Shown here one piece after another: positions 6,669-14,525 of a stretch of DNA of 17,504 nucleotides. The position numbers and the translations under genes were made by a program. The stretch is from an uncultured Bacilli bacterium. GTDB lineage: Bacteria; Bacillota_I; Bacilli_A; RF39; UBA660. The stretch spans positions 1 to 17,504 of the forward strand of contig CALVPO010000021.1 of the NCBI GenBank assembly GCA_944351345.1, written 5' to 3'. Numbering within the stretch: position 1 is the stretch's first letter; every line of letters starts with the position of its first letter. The notes beneath the pieces are model-generated. The model was not told where the DNA came from. It was given only the letters and a program-made list of their open reading frames with translations, and made no database searches.

Positions 6669-6690
6669 AATGTCTAAAGGAGGAAAAAAT

Positions 6691-6987
6691 ATGAGTAAAT
6701 TTACAAAAGAAATGGTTAATGATTATGCTGACAAATTATTAATAGGACTAACAGAAGAAGAAAATCAAATGGTTTTAGATGAATTTGAAATAATAGATAA
6801 AAATATTGACTTGATAAATAAAATACCTGGAATAGAAAAAGTAGAACCAATGACACATTGCCTAGATGACTTTGAATGTGAATTAAGAGAAGATATAGAA
6901 GAAGAATCTATACCAGTAGAAGAATTATTACAAAATTGTGATGATAGAACAGATAGAGAAGTATCAGTACCAAAGGTGGTGGAATAA
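6691..6987 (+). CDS. gatC: Glu/Asp-tRNA amidotransferase subunit C
   Basis: GatC is the small subunit that holds GatA and GatB together in the amidotransferase that converts misacylated Glu-tRNA-Gln (or Asp-tRNA-Asn) into the amidated form. The 98-residue product has the expected helical N-terminus (KEMVNDYADKLLIGLTEEE), the internal IPGIEKVEPMTH, and the typical C-terminal pattern 'LLQNCDDRTDREVSVPKVVE'. The frame is open back to an ATG at 6670, but that codon sits directly on the T-box terminator T run. The ATG at 6691 is preceded by AAAGGAGG at a 7-base distance and gives the normal family length, so it is chosen. The stop codon abuts the gatA start with no gap. Confidence 0.95.
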   Translation: MSKFTKEMVNDYADKLLIGLTEEENQMVLDEFEIIDKNIDLINKIPGIEKVEPMTHCLDDFECELREDIEEESIPVEELLQNCDDRTDREVSVPKVVE

Positions 6988-8451
6988 ATGAAATATATGA
7001 ATAAAAGTATAGAAGAATTACACGAATTATTAAAGAATAAAGAAGTAACAAGTCAAGAATTAATTAAAGAATCTCTTGAGCTATCTCATAAAGTACAAGA
7101 AGAATATAATGCTTTTGTAACAATATTAGATGATGCTAAAGGAGTAGAAGTAACAGACAACTTATTATCAGGAATCCCTTATGGAATAAAAGATAATTAT
7201 AGTACTAAAGGAATATTATCAACAGGTTCTTCTAATACCTTAAAAGACTATGTTCCATTTTTCACAGCAACTGCTATCGAAAATTTAACCAAAAGTGGAG
7301 CCGTGCCAGTAAATAAAACTGTCTTAGATGAATTTGGAATGGGAGGAACAGGAACAACTGGTCACACTGGAATAGTAAAAAATCCATGGGATAAAACTAG
7401 AATGTGTGCTGGATCATCAGCCGGTTCAGCGGCATCTGTAGCAGCCGGAGTATATCCTTATGCAACAGGTTCTGACACTGGAGACTCTATTCGTAAACCA
7501 GCAGCCTACTGCGGTATCGTAGGATATAAACCAACTTATGGAATGATTTCTAGATATGGACTATTCCCATTTGCCTCATCTCTAGACCACTGTGGTGTCT
7601 TAACTAGAAATGTAACAGATGCTGCTATTGTCGTAGATAATATGAAAGGAATAGACGAAAATGATATGACTACTTGGGATTCTAAAAATATTCACTTAAA
7701 AGAATCTTTAACCGGAAAAGTAACAGGAAAAAAACTATGTTATATAAAAGAACTATGTGATATAAACATGTATAAGAATCCTACTAAAGAACTAAAAGAA
7801 CACTTAGAAAACTTTCAGAAATCTCTAGAAATATGTAGAAATTTAGGAATAGAAGTGGAAGAAGTATCTGTAGACAAAACATTACTAAATGCTCTAGCTT
7901 CTGTATATGTTGTAATATCTTGTGCTGAAGCAACTTCTAACATGTCTAACCTAACAGGACTAATCTTTGGACCACGAGGAGAAGGGAAGAAGTGGGACGA
8001 AATAATGAAAGATTATCGTACTAAAGGATTTTCTCCTCTAATAAAAAGAAGGTTTGTAATAGGTTCATATGTCCTACAAGCCCAAAATAAAGACAGATAT
8101 TTTCACAACGCCCAAAGAGTTAGAAGATTATTAGTAGATACTTGGAAAAATTTATTTAAAAAATATGATGCTGTAATATTACCAGTAGGTAGTGGCCCAG
8201 CTAAACCACTAGACGGTTCTAAAGATATCCTTGATAAAGATACAGTAGCATTAGAAGAACACTTACAAATAGGAAATTTTGGTGGCTTTCCATCTATTAC
8301 CATTCCAAATGGATTTATAGATGGCTTACCAGTAGCCTTAAATATAACAGGAAACTGTTATGACGACGAAAATGTCTTAAACATAGCCTATGCTATAGAA
8401 AGTAAAATGAATTATAAAAATCAAATAGCTAGTGAGGTGAATCATGACTAA
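6988..8451 (+). CDS. gatA: Glu/Asp-tRNA amidotransferase subunit A
   Basis: GatA is the glutaminase subunit: it releases ammonia from glutamine, which is channelled to GatB. The 487 residues are family length. The amidase-signature triad is visible as Lys68 (in YGIKDN), Ser143 (in GSSAGSAAS) and nucleophile Ser167 (in GSDTGDSIRKPA). The 75- and 24-residue spacings equal those I remember for S. aureus GatA. The residue just before the nucleophile is Asp166 instead of the usual glycine (TGGS), and other signature glycines are alanine. Such a TGDS variant is, as I recall, found in Mollicutes GatA, so it is probably functional and lineage-specific. The start abuts the gatC stop, with GGTGGTGG as the ribosome site; an in-frame ATG three codons later is an alternative. 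The gene overlaps gatB by 8 bases. Confidence 0.96.
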   Translation: MKYMNKSIEELHELLKNKEVTSQELIKESLELSHKVQEEYNAFVTILDDAKGVEVTDNLLSGIPYGIKDNYSTKGILSTGSSNTLKDYVPFFTATAIENLTKSGAVPVNKTVLDEFGMGGTGTTGHTGIVKNPWDKTRMCAGSSAGSAASVAAGVYPYATGSDTGDSIRKPAAYCGIVGYKPTYGMISRYGLFPFASSLDHCGVLTRNVTDAAIVVDNMKGIDENDMTTWDSKNIHLKESLTGKVTGKKLCYIKELCDINMYKNPTKELKEHLENFQKSLEICRNLGIEVEEVSVDKTLLNALASVYVVISCAEATSNMSNLTGLIFGPRGEGKKWDEIMKDYRTKGFSPLIKRRFVIGSYVLQAQNKDRYFHNAQRVRRLLVDTWKNLFKKYDAVILPVGSGPAKPLDGSKDILDKDTVALEEHLQIGNFGGFPSITIPNGFIDGLPVALNITGNCYDDENVLNIAYAIESKMNYKNQIASEVNHD

Positions 8452-9913
8452 ATATAAAGCATTAATCGGATTAGAAATGCACTGTGAAATAAGTGAAACA
8501 AATACTAAAGCATTCTCAAGTGCCAAAAATGGCTCAAAAACTTCTAATATAGATCTACCAAACTCTCATATAAGACCAGTAGATATGGCTTTTCCAGGAA
8601 CCTTACCAGTAATAAATAAAGAAGCCGTAAAAAAAGCCTTAATGGCAAGTATAATCTTAAATTGCAAACAACCAGAATATATATATTTCGAAAGAAAAAA
8701 CTATTATTATCCAGACTTACCAAAAGGATTTCAAATAACTCAAGAAACAAAACCAGCTCCCGTAGGTATATATGGAGAATTAACATATGAATGTAAAGAT
8801 AAAATAAAAAAAGTCAGAGTAAATAACATTCACTTAGAAGAAGATGCAGCCTCTCAAGATCACTTAGAATCATCATCAGTAATAAATTACAATAGAGCAG
8901 GAATTCCTTTATTAGAACTAGTAACAGAACCAGATTTTCATACAGCTGATGAAGCCGTAGCATTCCTAGAAACAATGCGTTCTATCTATCAATATGCAGA
9001 AATATCTGAAGCAGATTCTAAAAAAGGCCAAATAAGATGTGACGTAAACGTCTCAATTATGGATGAAGACTTAGACGAAAGTGACCCAAATAATTGGGGA
9101 ACAAAAGTAGAAATAAAAAATATAAATTCTTTCGGAGGCGTAAGAGACGCCATAAACTATGAAATAGAAAGACAAATAGAATTAAAAGAAGATGGAACTT
9201 ATGACCAAATGGAACAACAAACAAGAAGATGGGACGAAGATACCCTATCAACTATCTATATGCGTGGAAAAGTAGATGCCATAGATTATAAATACTTTGT
9301 TGAACCAAATATTCCTAAAATAAAACTATCTAAATCATGGCTAGAAGAAATAAAAAAACAAATACCAATACTAGCACCAGAAAGAAAAGAAAAATACATT
9401 AAAGATTATGGCCTAACAGAATACGATGCTAAAATTATAGTCAAAGAAAAAGCCATAGCAGACTTCTATGAAGAAACAATAACTAAAGGAGCTAATCCTA
9501 AACTAGCATCAAACTGGTTAACAACAAACATCTTAGGTTACTTAAATAAATACGATTTAAACATAAAAGATATATATCTAACCCCTCAAATGTTAGTAGA
9601 CTTAATAAAAATGATCGAAGATAGAAAAATATCTACAAAACAAAGTAAAGAAATATTAGTAAAGATAATAGAAGATAAAAAAGAACCTAAAACAATAGTA
9701 AAAGACCTAGGAATAACTCAAATAACAGATGAAGCAGAATTACTAAAAATAATAACAGAAGTTATAAAAGAAAATCAACATCAAGTAGAGCAATATAAAA
9801 ACCAACCAAGAGTATTAGACTATTTTATAGGTCAAACTATGAAAAAAACAAGAGGTAAAGCTAATCCAAGCCTAACTTCCAAATTATTAAAACAAGAATT
9901 AGATAAACAATAA
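8444..9913 (+). CDS. gatB: Glu/Asp-tRNA amidotransferase subunit B
   Basis: GatB binds the misacylated tRNA, activates the side-chain carboxyl with ATP and amidates it. The 489-residue product opens with YKALIGLEMHCEIS and NSHIRPVDMAFPGTLPVIN (40-58). It continues through FERKNYYYPDLPKGFQITQ and HLEEDAASQDHLE, and has the RAGIPLLELVTEPDF block, all hallmarks of the GatB cradle domain. The last 150 residues are the helical YqeY-like tail, ending in GQTMKKTRGKANPSLTSKLL. The CPxC zinc cysteines of some GatB proteins are absent, as in other Bacilli. The ATG overlaps the gatA stop by 8 bases, which suggests translational coupling and equal dosage. Confidence 0.96.
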   Translation: MTKYKALIGLEMHCEISETNTKAFSSAKNGSKTSNIDLPNSHIRPVDMAFPGTLPVINKEAVKKALMASIILNCKQPEYIYFERKNYYYPDLPKGFQITQETKPAPVGIYGELTYECKDKIKKVRVNNIHLEEDAASQDHLESSSVINYNRAGIPLLELVTEPDFHTADEAVAFLETMRSIYQYAEISEADSKKGQIRCDVNVSIMDEDLDESDPNNWGTKVEIKNINSFGGVRDAINYEIERQIELKEDGTYDQMEQQTRRWDEDTLSTIYMRGKVDAIDYKYFVEPNIPKIKLSKSWLEEIKKQIPILAPERKEKYIKDYGLTEYDAKIIVKEKAIADFYEETITKGANPKLASNWLTTNILGYLNKYDLNIKDIYLTPQMLVDLIKMIEDRKISTKQSKEILVKIIEDKKEPKTIVKDLGITQITDEAELLKIITEVIKENQHQVEQYKNQPRVLDYFIGQTMKKTRGKANPSLTSKLLKQELDKQ

Positions 9914-9939
9914 AGATTATTTATTAAAGGAGAGTCAAA

Positions 9940-11325
9940 ATGATAAAAGATTTACATGAAATATATAACAACCCTGATGATTATGAAAATAAAGAAATAA
10001 CTATTCAAGGATGGATAAGAAATCATAGAAAACAAAAAGAAATAGGTTTTATTGATCTAAATGACGGCACAGACTTTAGAGGAATCCAATTAGTTTATGA
10101 CAAAGATTTAAAAAATTTTGAAGAAATTCAAAAACTTCATATTGGTAGTGCCCTAACAGTAACTGGTAAACTAGTAAAATCAGCAAGAAAAGAACAATTA
10201 TTTGAATTAATAATAACAAATATAAAACTAGAAGGAGACTGTCCAGAAGATTATCCCATTCAACCAAAAAGACACACCAGAGAATTTTTAAGGGAACAAG
10301 CTTATTTAAGACCAAGAACTAACCTTTTTTCTGCAGTATTTAGAGTAAGAAGTGTAGCTGCCATGGCAATTCACGAATATTTTCAAAATAACAATTATGT
10401 TTATGTACATACCCCTCTAATTACAACAGCAGATTGTGAAGGTTCTGATCAAATGTTTAAAATAACTACTCTAGACTATAATAACTTACCATTAGACGAA
10501 AATAAAAAAGTAGACCTAAGTAAAGATTTATTTGGAAAACAAGCTTATATAACTGGTACTGGTCAATTACATGGAGAAGCATTCGCTATGGCCTTTAAAA
10601 AAATCTATACTTTTGGTCCAACTTTCAGAACAGAAAATTCCAATACTAAAACCCATGCTAACGAATTTTGGATGATAGAGCCGGAAATCGCTTTCTGTGA
10701 CCTAAATGGCCTAATGGATATCGAAGAAGAAATGTTAAAATACATAGTTAAATATGTTTTAGACAAATGTCCAAATGAAATTGAGTTTTTCAACAAGTTT
10801 GTGGAAAAAGGCCTAAAAGAAAAATTAACTAGCCTAATAAATTCCACTTTCAAAAGAATTACTCATAAAGAAGCTATTGATATATTAAAAGAAGCTCCAA
10901 ATAAATGGGAATTTACTCCAGATTATAACGAAGATATAGCTAAAGAACATGAAAAATATCTAACAGAATACTTCAAAGTACCAGTATTTATTACAAATTG
11001 GCCTAAAGACATAAAAGCTTGGTATATGAAAGTAAATGATGATAATAAAACAGTAGCAGCCGTTGACTTAGAAGTACCAGGAGCTGGTGAACTAATGGGA
11101 GGATCACAAAGAGAAGAGAATTATGATAAGTTAATGAAAAGAATAGAAGAAATGAATATAGATAAGGAAACAGTAGATTGGTTTTGTAATTTAAGGAAAT
11201 ACGGAGGCTGCTATCATTCAGGTTTTGGAATGGGATTTGAAAGATTACTCATATACTTAACAGGAGTAGAAAACATAAGAGACGTAATACCATTTCCAAG
11301 AACACCAGATAATTGTGATTATTAA
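9940..11325 (+). CDS. asnS: Asparaginyl-tRNA synthetase
   Basis: This class IIb synthetase charges tRNA-Asn directly with asparagine. The 461 residues comprise an N-terminal OB-fold anticodon-binding domain (about 18-100, ITIQGWIRNHRKQKEIGFIDL) and a catalytic domain. Motif 2 is at FRTENSNTKTHANEFWMIEPE (229-249). Motif 3 is GFGMGFERLLIYLTG (428-442), followed by VIPFPRTPDNCDY, the AsnRS-type C-terminus (RTPxNC rather than the AspRS ending). GELMGGSQREENYDKL at 383-398 is also AsnRS-like. It lies 26 bases after gatB, with AAAGGAG as the ribosome site. An Asn-type T-box heading the operon fits this gene as the regulated function. Its presence means that GatCAB is not strictly needed for Asn-tRNA. 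Confidence 0.96.
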   Translation: MIKDLHEIYNNPDDYENKEITIQGWIRNHRKQKEIGFIDLNDGTDFRGIQLVYDKDLKNFEEIQKLHIGSALTVTGKLVKSARKEQLFELIITNIKLEGDCPEDYPIQPKRHTREFLREQAYLRPRTNLFSAVFRVRSVAAMAIHEYFQNNNYVYVHTPLITTADCEGSDQMFKITTLDYNNLPLDENKKVDLSKDLFGKQAYITGTGQLHGEAFAMAFKKIYTFGPTFRTENSNTKTHANEFWMIEPEIAFCDLNGLMDIEEEMLKYIVKYVLDKCPNEIEFFNKFVEKGLKEKLTSLINSTFKRITHKEAIDILKEAPNKWEFTPDYNEDIAKEHEKYLTEYFKVPVFITNWPKDIKAWYMKVNDDNKTVAAVDLEVPGAGELMGGSQREENYDKLMKRIEEMNIDKETVDWFCNLRKYGGCYHSGFGMGFERLLIYLTGVENIRDVIPFPRTPDNCDY

Positions 11326-11346
11326 AAAGAAAGATAAGGTGACTCA

Positions 11347-13116
11347 ATGAATAAATATAGAACAAATTATTGTGGACAAATAAATGAAGAGTATATCAAA
11401 AAAGAAATAACCCTATCAGGCTGGATAGAAAACATAAGAGACCATGGAGGTATAATATTCGTTGATCTAAGAGACGAAACAGGTGTAATTCAACTAGTAA
11501 GTAATGACGACCATATGTTTGATCATTTAACTAAAGAATCTACAATAACAGCAGTAGGCACCATAAGAAAAAGAAGTGAAGATGACTTTAACCCTAATAT
11601 AAATACAGGAACAATAGAATTATTAGTAGAAAAAATAACCCTATTAGGAAAATCAAAAAATATTTTACCATTCGACATAAAAACATCCCATGAAGTTTCA
11701 GAAGACTTAAGACTAAAATATCGTTATTTAGACCTAAGAAATAAAAAAATAAGAACCAATATCAATCTAAGAGCCCAAGTTCTAAAATTTTTAAGAGAAA
11801 AAATGGACTCATTAGGATTTTTAGAAGTTCAAACTCCAATAATAACAGCATCTTCACCAGAAGGAGCAAGAGACTTCTTAATCCCATCAAGAAAATTTCA
11901 TGGCAAATTTTATGCCCTACCACAAGCTCCTCAAGTATATAAAGAACTATTAATGGTAGGTGGAGTAGATAAATATTACCAAATAGCCCCTTGTTTTAGA
12001 GACGAAGACACAAGAGCAGATAGAACTATGGAATTCTATCAACTAGATTTTGAAGCAGCCTTTGTAACTGAAGAAGACATCTATAAAATAGGAGAAGAAA
12101 TATTCTATGATACTTTTACTAAATTTAGTAACAAAAAAGTATCAAAGCCACCATTCAGAAGAATATCTTACAAAGAATCAATGCTAAAATATGGAACAGA
12201 TAAACCAGACTTAAGAAACCCTTTAGAAATAACAGACATAAGTCATTTATTTGAAAATACAACCTTCAAACCATTCAAAAAAGCCATAATAAGGGCCATA
12301 AAAGTAGACAATATAGGAACAAACCCTAATAGTTGGTTTAATGACATAGTAGATTATGCTAGTTCCATAGGAATGCCAGGAATTGGTTATATAACTCTCT
12401 TAGAAGATAATTCTCTAAAAGGACCAATAGCCAAATTCTTAAATCAAGAAGAACAAGAAAAACTAATAAAAGAAACAAACATGAAGCCTAACAGTGTCTT
12501 ATTCTTCATAGCAAACAAACAAGAAGATATAGCAGCTAAATATGCAGGACTAATAAGAAACTATTTAGGAAACAAAATGGAATTAATAGATAAAGATTCT
12601 TTTGAATTTTGCATAGTTAACGATTTCCCAATGTATTCATATAATGATGGTGAAAAAAAATACGACTTCTGCCACAACCCATTCAGTCTACCTAAAGGAG
12701 GAATTGACTCCCTAAAAAATGATAATCTAGAAGACATTATCGCTTACCAATATGATTTCGTTTGTAATGGTTATGAAATGTCTAGTGGAGCATTGCGTAA
12801 CTATGACCTAGAATGTTTAGAATTAGCCTTTGAAAAAGTTGGCTACAACAAAGACATAATAAAAGAAAAATTCAAGTCTCTATATAATGCCTTTCAATAT
12901 GGAGCACCCCCACATGGAGGAATGGCTCCAGGAATAGACAGAATCATAATGTTATTAAATGATGTAGAAAATTTAAGAGAAGTTCAAGCATTCCCAACTA
13001 GTGCTAGTGGGCAAGATAACTTAATGGGATCTCCATCCGAAGTATCTGAAGAACAATTAAGAGAATTACACATAAAAATAAGAAAACAAAATATAAAAAA
13101 CAAGATAAATGAATAA
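11347..13116 (+). CDS. aspS: Aspartyl-tRNA synthetase, bacterial type
   Basis: The 589-residue class IIb synthetase charges tRNA-Asp with aspartate. An OB-fold domain (20-105) is followed by the catalytic core: FLIPSRKFHGKFYALPQAPQ begins at 177, and motif 2 is FRDEDTRADRTMEFYQLDFE at 217-236. The bacterial GAD insert lies in the middle, and the QYGAPPHGGMAPGIDRIIML motif 3 region is near the C-terminus, ending with FPTSASGQDNLMGSPS. Residue 33 is His in RDHGG. In P. aeruginosa a His at the corresponding place goes with a non-discriminating enzyme that also charges tRNA-Asn, while the second diagnostic position (near 79-80) is Asp here, so specificity is uncertain. It follows asnS by 21 bases and is the last gene of the T-box operon. 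Confidence 0.96.
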   Translation: MNKYRTNYCGQINEEYIKKEITLSGWIENIRDHGGIIFVDLRDETGVIQLVSNDDHMFDHLTKESTITAVGTIRKRSEDDFNPNINTGTIELLVEKITLLGKSKNILPFDIKTSHEVSEDLRLKYRYLDLRNKKIRTNINLRAQVLKFLREKMDSLGFLEVQTPIITASSPEGARDFLIPSRKFHGKFYALPQAPQVYKELLMVGGVDKYYQIAPCFRDEDTRADRTMEFYQLDFEAAFVTEEDIYKIGEEIFYDTFTKFSNKKVSKPPFRRISYKESMLKYGTDKPDLRNPLEITDISHLFENTTFKPFKKAIIRAIKVDNIGTNPNSWFNDIVDYASSIGMPGIGYITLLEDNSLKGPIAKFLNQEEQEKLIKETNMKPNSVLFFIANKQEDIAAKYAGLIRNYLGNKMELIDKDSFEFCIVNDFPMYSYNDGEKKYDFCHNPFSLPKGGIDSLKNDNLEDIIAYQYDFVCNGYEMSSGALRNYDLECLELAFEKVGYNKDIIKEKFKSLYNAFQYGAPPHGGMAPGIDRIIMLLNDVENLREVQAFPTSASGQDNLMGSPSEVSEEQLRELHIKIRKQNIKNKINE

Positions 13117-13133
13117 GTTTGTCTTGTCTTTTT
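13100..13133 (+). terminator. Terminator overlapping the aspS stop codon
   Basis: A 10-bp stem pairs 13100-13109 with 13118-13127 (one G-T pair). It has an eight-base loop that contains the aspS stop, and T-rich sequence to 13133. It ends the gatCAB-asnS-aspS operon. The rest of the gap to 13238 is AT-only sequence with a 13-bp direct repeat (13151-13163 and 13188-13200). Confidence 0.75.
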
Positions 13134-13200
13134 AGTACGTAATATCTATCAAATAATATAAATATATATTTCAAAATAAATATAACAAAATAATATAAAT

Positions 13201-13217
13201 TTATGATAAAATCATAA
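13201..13217. repeat. Palindrome upstream of the GDPD gene
   Basis: TTATGAT (13201-13207) and ATCATAA (13211-13217) are perfect 7-bp arms around AAA, about 20 bases before the GDPD start. The element covers the probable -10 region, so it could be an operator; AT-rich chance pairing is the alternative. Confidence 0.4.
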
Positions 13218-13238
13218 GTATATATAAGAGGTGTAGTA

Positions 13239-13937
13239 ATGTTTTTAAAAGAAAGAATTATATCCCATAGAGGTATTTATGACAATAAAAAAGTATTTGA
13301 AAATAGCCTAGAAGCTATAAAAAAAGCCAAAGAAAAAAACTATATAGTAGAAATAGATATTCATCTAACAAAAGATGATCAAATAGTAGTATTTCATGAT
13401 TACAATACTAAAAGAATTACAAAAAAAGATATGATTATAGAAAATACTAACTATAAAGACTTAAATAATCAAAATATTTATCATATCCCCCTACTAAAAG
13501 AAGTTCTAGATTTAGTAAATGAAGAAGTCCCATTACTAATAGAAATAAAGCAAGAAAGCAAAGTAGGAAAGTTAGAACATAAACTAATGGATATTCTAAA
13601 TAATTATAAAGGAAAATACGCTATCCAATCATTTAATCCTCTAACCATATACTGGTTTAAAAAAAATTACCCAAACATCCTAAGAGGACAATTATCATAT
13701 AAATTTAAAAATAAAAATATCCCCAAAATAGAAAAATATATATTAAGTAATATGTTTTTTAATATCATAACAAAACCCAATTTTATATCTTATAAATATG
13801 ATGAATTATCTTTATCTAGAATAAAAAAATATAATCGAAAAAACATAACCATATTAGGATGGACTATAAATACTAAAAAAGAATATAATAAATATATAAA
13901 AATATATGATAATTTAATTTGTGAAAAATTTATTTAA
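13239..13937 (+). CDS. Glycerophosphodiester phosphodiesterase (GDPD family)
   Basis: The 232-residue product is a short single-domain GDPD. These enzymes hydrolyse glycerophosphodiesters to glycerol-3-phosphate and an alcohol, feeding phospholipid turnover or phosphate supply. The metal and catalytic motifs are intact: SHRG at 9-12 (His10), ENSLEA at 21-26, EIDIHLT at 38-44 (Glu38, Asp40), VFHD at 51-54 (His53), and IEIK at 101-104 (Glu102, Lys104). QSFN and LGWTINTKKEY match the later strands of the TIM barrel. No signal peptide is seen, so it should act in the cytoplasm. The ATG has AGAGGTG six bases upstream. It appears to be transcribed alone. Confidence 0.92.
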   Translation: MFLKERIISHRGIYDNKKVFENSLEAIKKAKEKNYIVEIDIHLTKDDQIVVFHDYNTKRITKKDMIIENTNYKDLNNQNIYHIPLLKEVLDLVNEEVPLLIEIKQESKVGKLEHKLMDILNNYKGKYAIQSFNPLTIYWFKKNYPNILRGQLSYKFKNKNIPKIEKYILSNMFFNIITKPNFISYKYDELSLSRIKKYNRKNITILGWTINTKKEYNKYIKIYDNLICEKFI

Positions 13938-13957
13938 AACAAATTTAACTAATAATA

Positions 13958-13986
13958 TTGATTTTTAAATATTTTATTTATATAAT
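13958..13986 (+). promoter_or_regulatory. Predicted promoter of the ferredoxin gene
   Basis: TTGATT (13958-13963), 17 bases, then TATAAT (13981-13986), 23 bases before the ferredoxin ATG. Confidence 0.7.
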
Positions 13987-14009
13987 ATAGCAGAGAAAGA
14001 AGGGATAAT

Positions 14010-14204
14010 ATGAAAGTAAAAGTAAATGAAAAATGTATAGGTTGTGGTTCTTGTATATCATTAACAGACTCTAAAATATTTGATTATAATGATAATGGAC
14101 TAGCAGAATGTATAGTAGACGAAATAAAAAAAGAAGATGAAGAAGTAGTAGAAAATGCTATCACTTATTGTCCAACAGGAGCAATAGAAAAAGTAGATGA
14201 ATAA
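14010..14204 (+). CDS. Single-cluster [4Fe-4S] ferredoxin
   Basis: The 64-residue acidic protein carries the four cluster ligands of a monocluster ferredoxin. Cys9, Cys12 and Cys15 lie in CIGCGSC, and Cys54 in CPTGAI. A fifth cysteine, Cys34, has no obvious ligand role. It should be a small cytoplasmic electron carrier; the redox partners are not encoded nearby. The position of CPTGAI near the end and the DYNDNGLAECIVDEIKKED middle are typical of the Bacillus-type Fer proteins. The ATG has an AGAAGGGAT ribosome site, and the gene has its own promoter and terminator. Confidence 0.95.
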   Translation: MKVKVNEKCIGCGSCISLTDSKIFDYNDNGLAECIVDEIKKEDEEVVENAITYCPTGAIEKVDE

Positions 14205-14227
14205 TAATAACTTTATCTACTTTTTTT
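14188..14227 (+). terminator. Terminator overlapping the end of the ferredoxin gene
   Basis: An 11-bp stem pairs 14188-14198 (AAAAAGTAGAT) with 14215-14225 and can extend three more pairs inward. The stop codon is in the loop, and the T run reaches 14227. Confidence 0.85.
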
Positions 14228-14233
14228 ATTATT

Positions 14234-14376
14234 TTACCTAACAATTACCTCATATTGTTCAATAACTACTTCATAATAGTCATAAAAATTACCACCTATA
14301 TATTGTAAATTCTCTAGATATTTTACTTTAGAATAGAAAATTTATATCTCTTATTAAAATGCCTCTCACTACAAAA
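14234..14376 (-). pseudogene. Possible decayed 3' end of an unknown gene
   Basis: The 321-base gap between the ferredoxin and dnaB genes has no intact gene. On the minus strand, 14234-14341 is open for 35 codons and reads like real protein (KVKYLENLQYIGGNFYDYY, then EVVIEQYEVIVR and a stop). It has no start and is closed upstream by a stop. The adjacent frame, about 14329-14376, gives FCSERHFNKRYKFSI before its own stop, so one frameshift near the T run at about 14341 would join the two. I cannot name the family. The rest of the gap (14377-14470) is AT-rich, and I see nothing in it. Confidence 0.3.
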
Positions 14377-14473
14377 TAAATATTATAAATATATAAAATA
14401 ATTAGTGCAATTATAGTAAAAAATTAACTTCAAAATATTTCAAATTTTTTATCTTATATTATACCATTAATTC

Positions 14474-14502
14474 TTTACTTTTAAATAGTTTTGTTATAAA
14501 AT
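14474..14502 (+). promoter_or_regulatory. Predicted promoter of the dnaB-dnaI operon
   Basis: TTTACT (14474-14479), 17 bases, then TAAAAT (14497-14502); TATAAA at 14495-14500 is an alternative -10. It lies 23 bases before the dnaB ATG. Confidence 0.45.
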
Positions 14503-14525
14503 CATATTAAGAGGACAGTGGTTGT

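Noticed and set aside
6670..6690. Upstream in-frame ATG for gatC that would add seven residues
   Set aside because: It lies at the end of the T-box terminator T run and has no ribosome site. The ATG at 6691 has AAAGGAGG at ideal spacing and gives the usual GatC N-terminus.
8550..8640. Missing CPxC zinc cysteines in GatB as a possible functional loss
   Set aside because: Many Bacilli GatB proteins, as I recall including S. aureus, have the same cysteine-free segment, so this is normal.
13151..13200. 13-bp direct repeat AAATAATATAAAT in the gap after aspS
   Set aside because: It consists only of A and T in a very AT-rich gap, and two copies are expected by chance.
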